A DNA stretch of 5,838 bases from an uncultured Collinsella sp. Its GTDB lineage: Bacteria > Actinomycetota > Coriobacteriia > Coriobacteriales > Coriobacteriaceae. The stretch lies in assembly GCA_905204635.1 (NCBI GenBank), contig CAJLAN010000118.1, forward strand, positions 1-5,838, read 5' to 3'. The position numbers and the translations under genes are program-made. Positions 5,599-5,838 of the stretch are shown in pieces; the stretch's first letter is position 1, and each line of letters opens with the position of its first letter. A model generated the notes under the pieces. That model did not search any database. It had not been told where the DNA came from and worked only from the letters and a program-made list of their open reading frames with translations.

Positions 5599-5787
5599 GA
5601 TGGCTGCCATTTGGAAGAAAGGGACATCCACAAGGTATAGCTATTTGCTTATTTGTTTATAGGCGCCCAATTATCGAAGGCGGCGGCCATGCGGACGCAA
5701 CAATGGGCTGAATCATGACAACGAGACCCGGGTTAATATACGCGAGAAAAAAGAATTAACAAGAAAGTGGGGCAGACCACAAGCAGC

Positions 5788-5824
5788 AAAAAGGGCACCG
5801 GGACCTATGTAGGCTCCGGTGCCC
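5788..5824 (-). terminator. Intrinsic terminator for a leftward gene beyond the right edge
   Basis: GGGCACCGG (5793-5801) and CCGGTGCCC (5816-5824) form a perfect 9-bp stem. After a two-base mismatch, CCT/AGG pair around an ATGT loop. On the reverse strand the stem is followed directly by TTTTT (complement of 5788-5792) and TGCTGCTT, the classic intrinsic terminator layout. On the forward strand no T-run follows, so it should stop leftward transcription. It predicts a reverse-strand gene ending just past 5838, convergent with the surface-protein gene. Confidence 0.85.
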
Positions 5825-5838
5825 AAGCGCAATATCGG

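Noticed and set aside
4947..5633. Reverse-strand open frame of 228 codons opposite the surface-protein gene
   Set aside because: Its Val/Ala and Arg-rich runs are the antisense reading of the Thr-rich stalk and GC-rich repeats. The forward strand has a signal peptide and a sorting signal.
5599..5787. Forward terminator or small gene after the surface protein
   Set aside because: No stem with a following T-run and no start with a ribosome site was found. The stretch is AT-rich but otherwise featureless up to the leftward terminator.
1..5838. CRISPR arrays, tRNA or rRNA genes, insertion-sequence ends
   Set aside because: No regularly spaced repeats, cloverleaf-like sequence, transposase motif or terminal inverted repeats could be seen on either strand.

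Overview
The window looks like part of a defence island on the chromosome of a high-GC Gram-positive bacterium. The best guess is the class Coriobacteriia (Actinomycetota). That guess rests on the GC-rich surface-protein gene, its Gram-positive signal peptide and LPKTG sorting signal, and purine-rich AGGAGG ribosome sites; no ribosomal or core gene is present to confirm it.

Positions 187-3958 (+) hold a tightly packed three-gene operon. Gene 1 is a SIR2-family NAD-binding enzyme with the GSGFS, TTNYD, HG and GFSFADEH motifs. Gene 2 is a HerA/FtsK-type hexameric ATPase with a HAS-barrel, Walker A (GNTGSGKSN) and Walker B (VIDEAH). Gene 3 is a 252-residue protein I do not recognise. Genes 1 and 2 overlap by 16 bases, and genes 2 and 3 overlap through ATGA, so all three are probably translationally coupled. 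SIR2 plus HerA is a known anti-phage pair: the two proteins form a large complex and the SIR2 subunits degrade NAD+ on infection. The coupled third gene is the part that may be undescribed. An 11-bp perfect inverted repeat lies just after the SIR2 stop codon, inside the first codons of herA.

Positions 3959-4504 contain no convincing gene. They hold a strong ribosome site with a tiny ORF that becomes a 66-codon reading if a G5 run is slipped by one base, a possible small reverse-strand ORF, and weak promoter-like sequence ahead of the next gene.

Positions 4505-5598 (+) encode a secreted, beta-helix-like surface protein ending in a Thr-rich stalk and LPKTG anchor. A one-base frameshift between about 5080 and 5121 splits it in two. 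It is much more GC-rich than the defence operon, which fits the operon being acquired DNA.

The right edge (5788-5824) holds a strong intrinsic terminator that reads leftward, so a reverse-strand gene should lie just beyond the window. Positions 1-156 hold at most the last codons of an upstream gene and a TATAAT box ahead of the operon.
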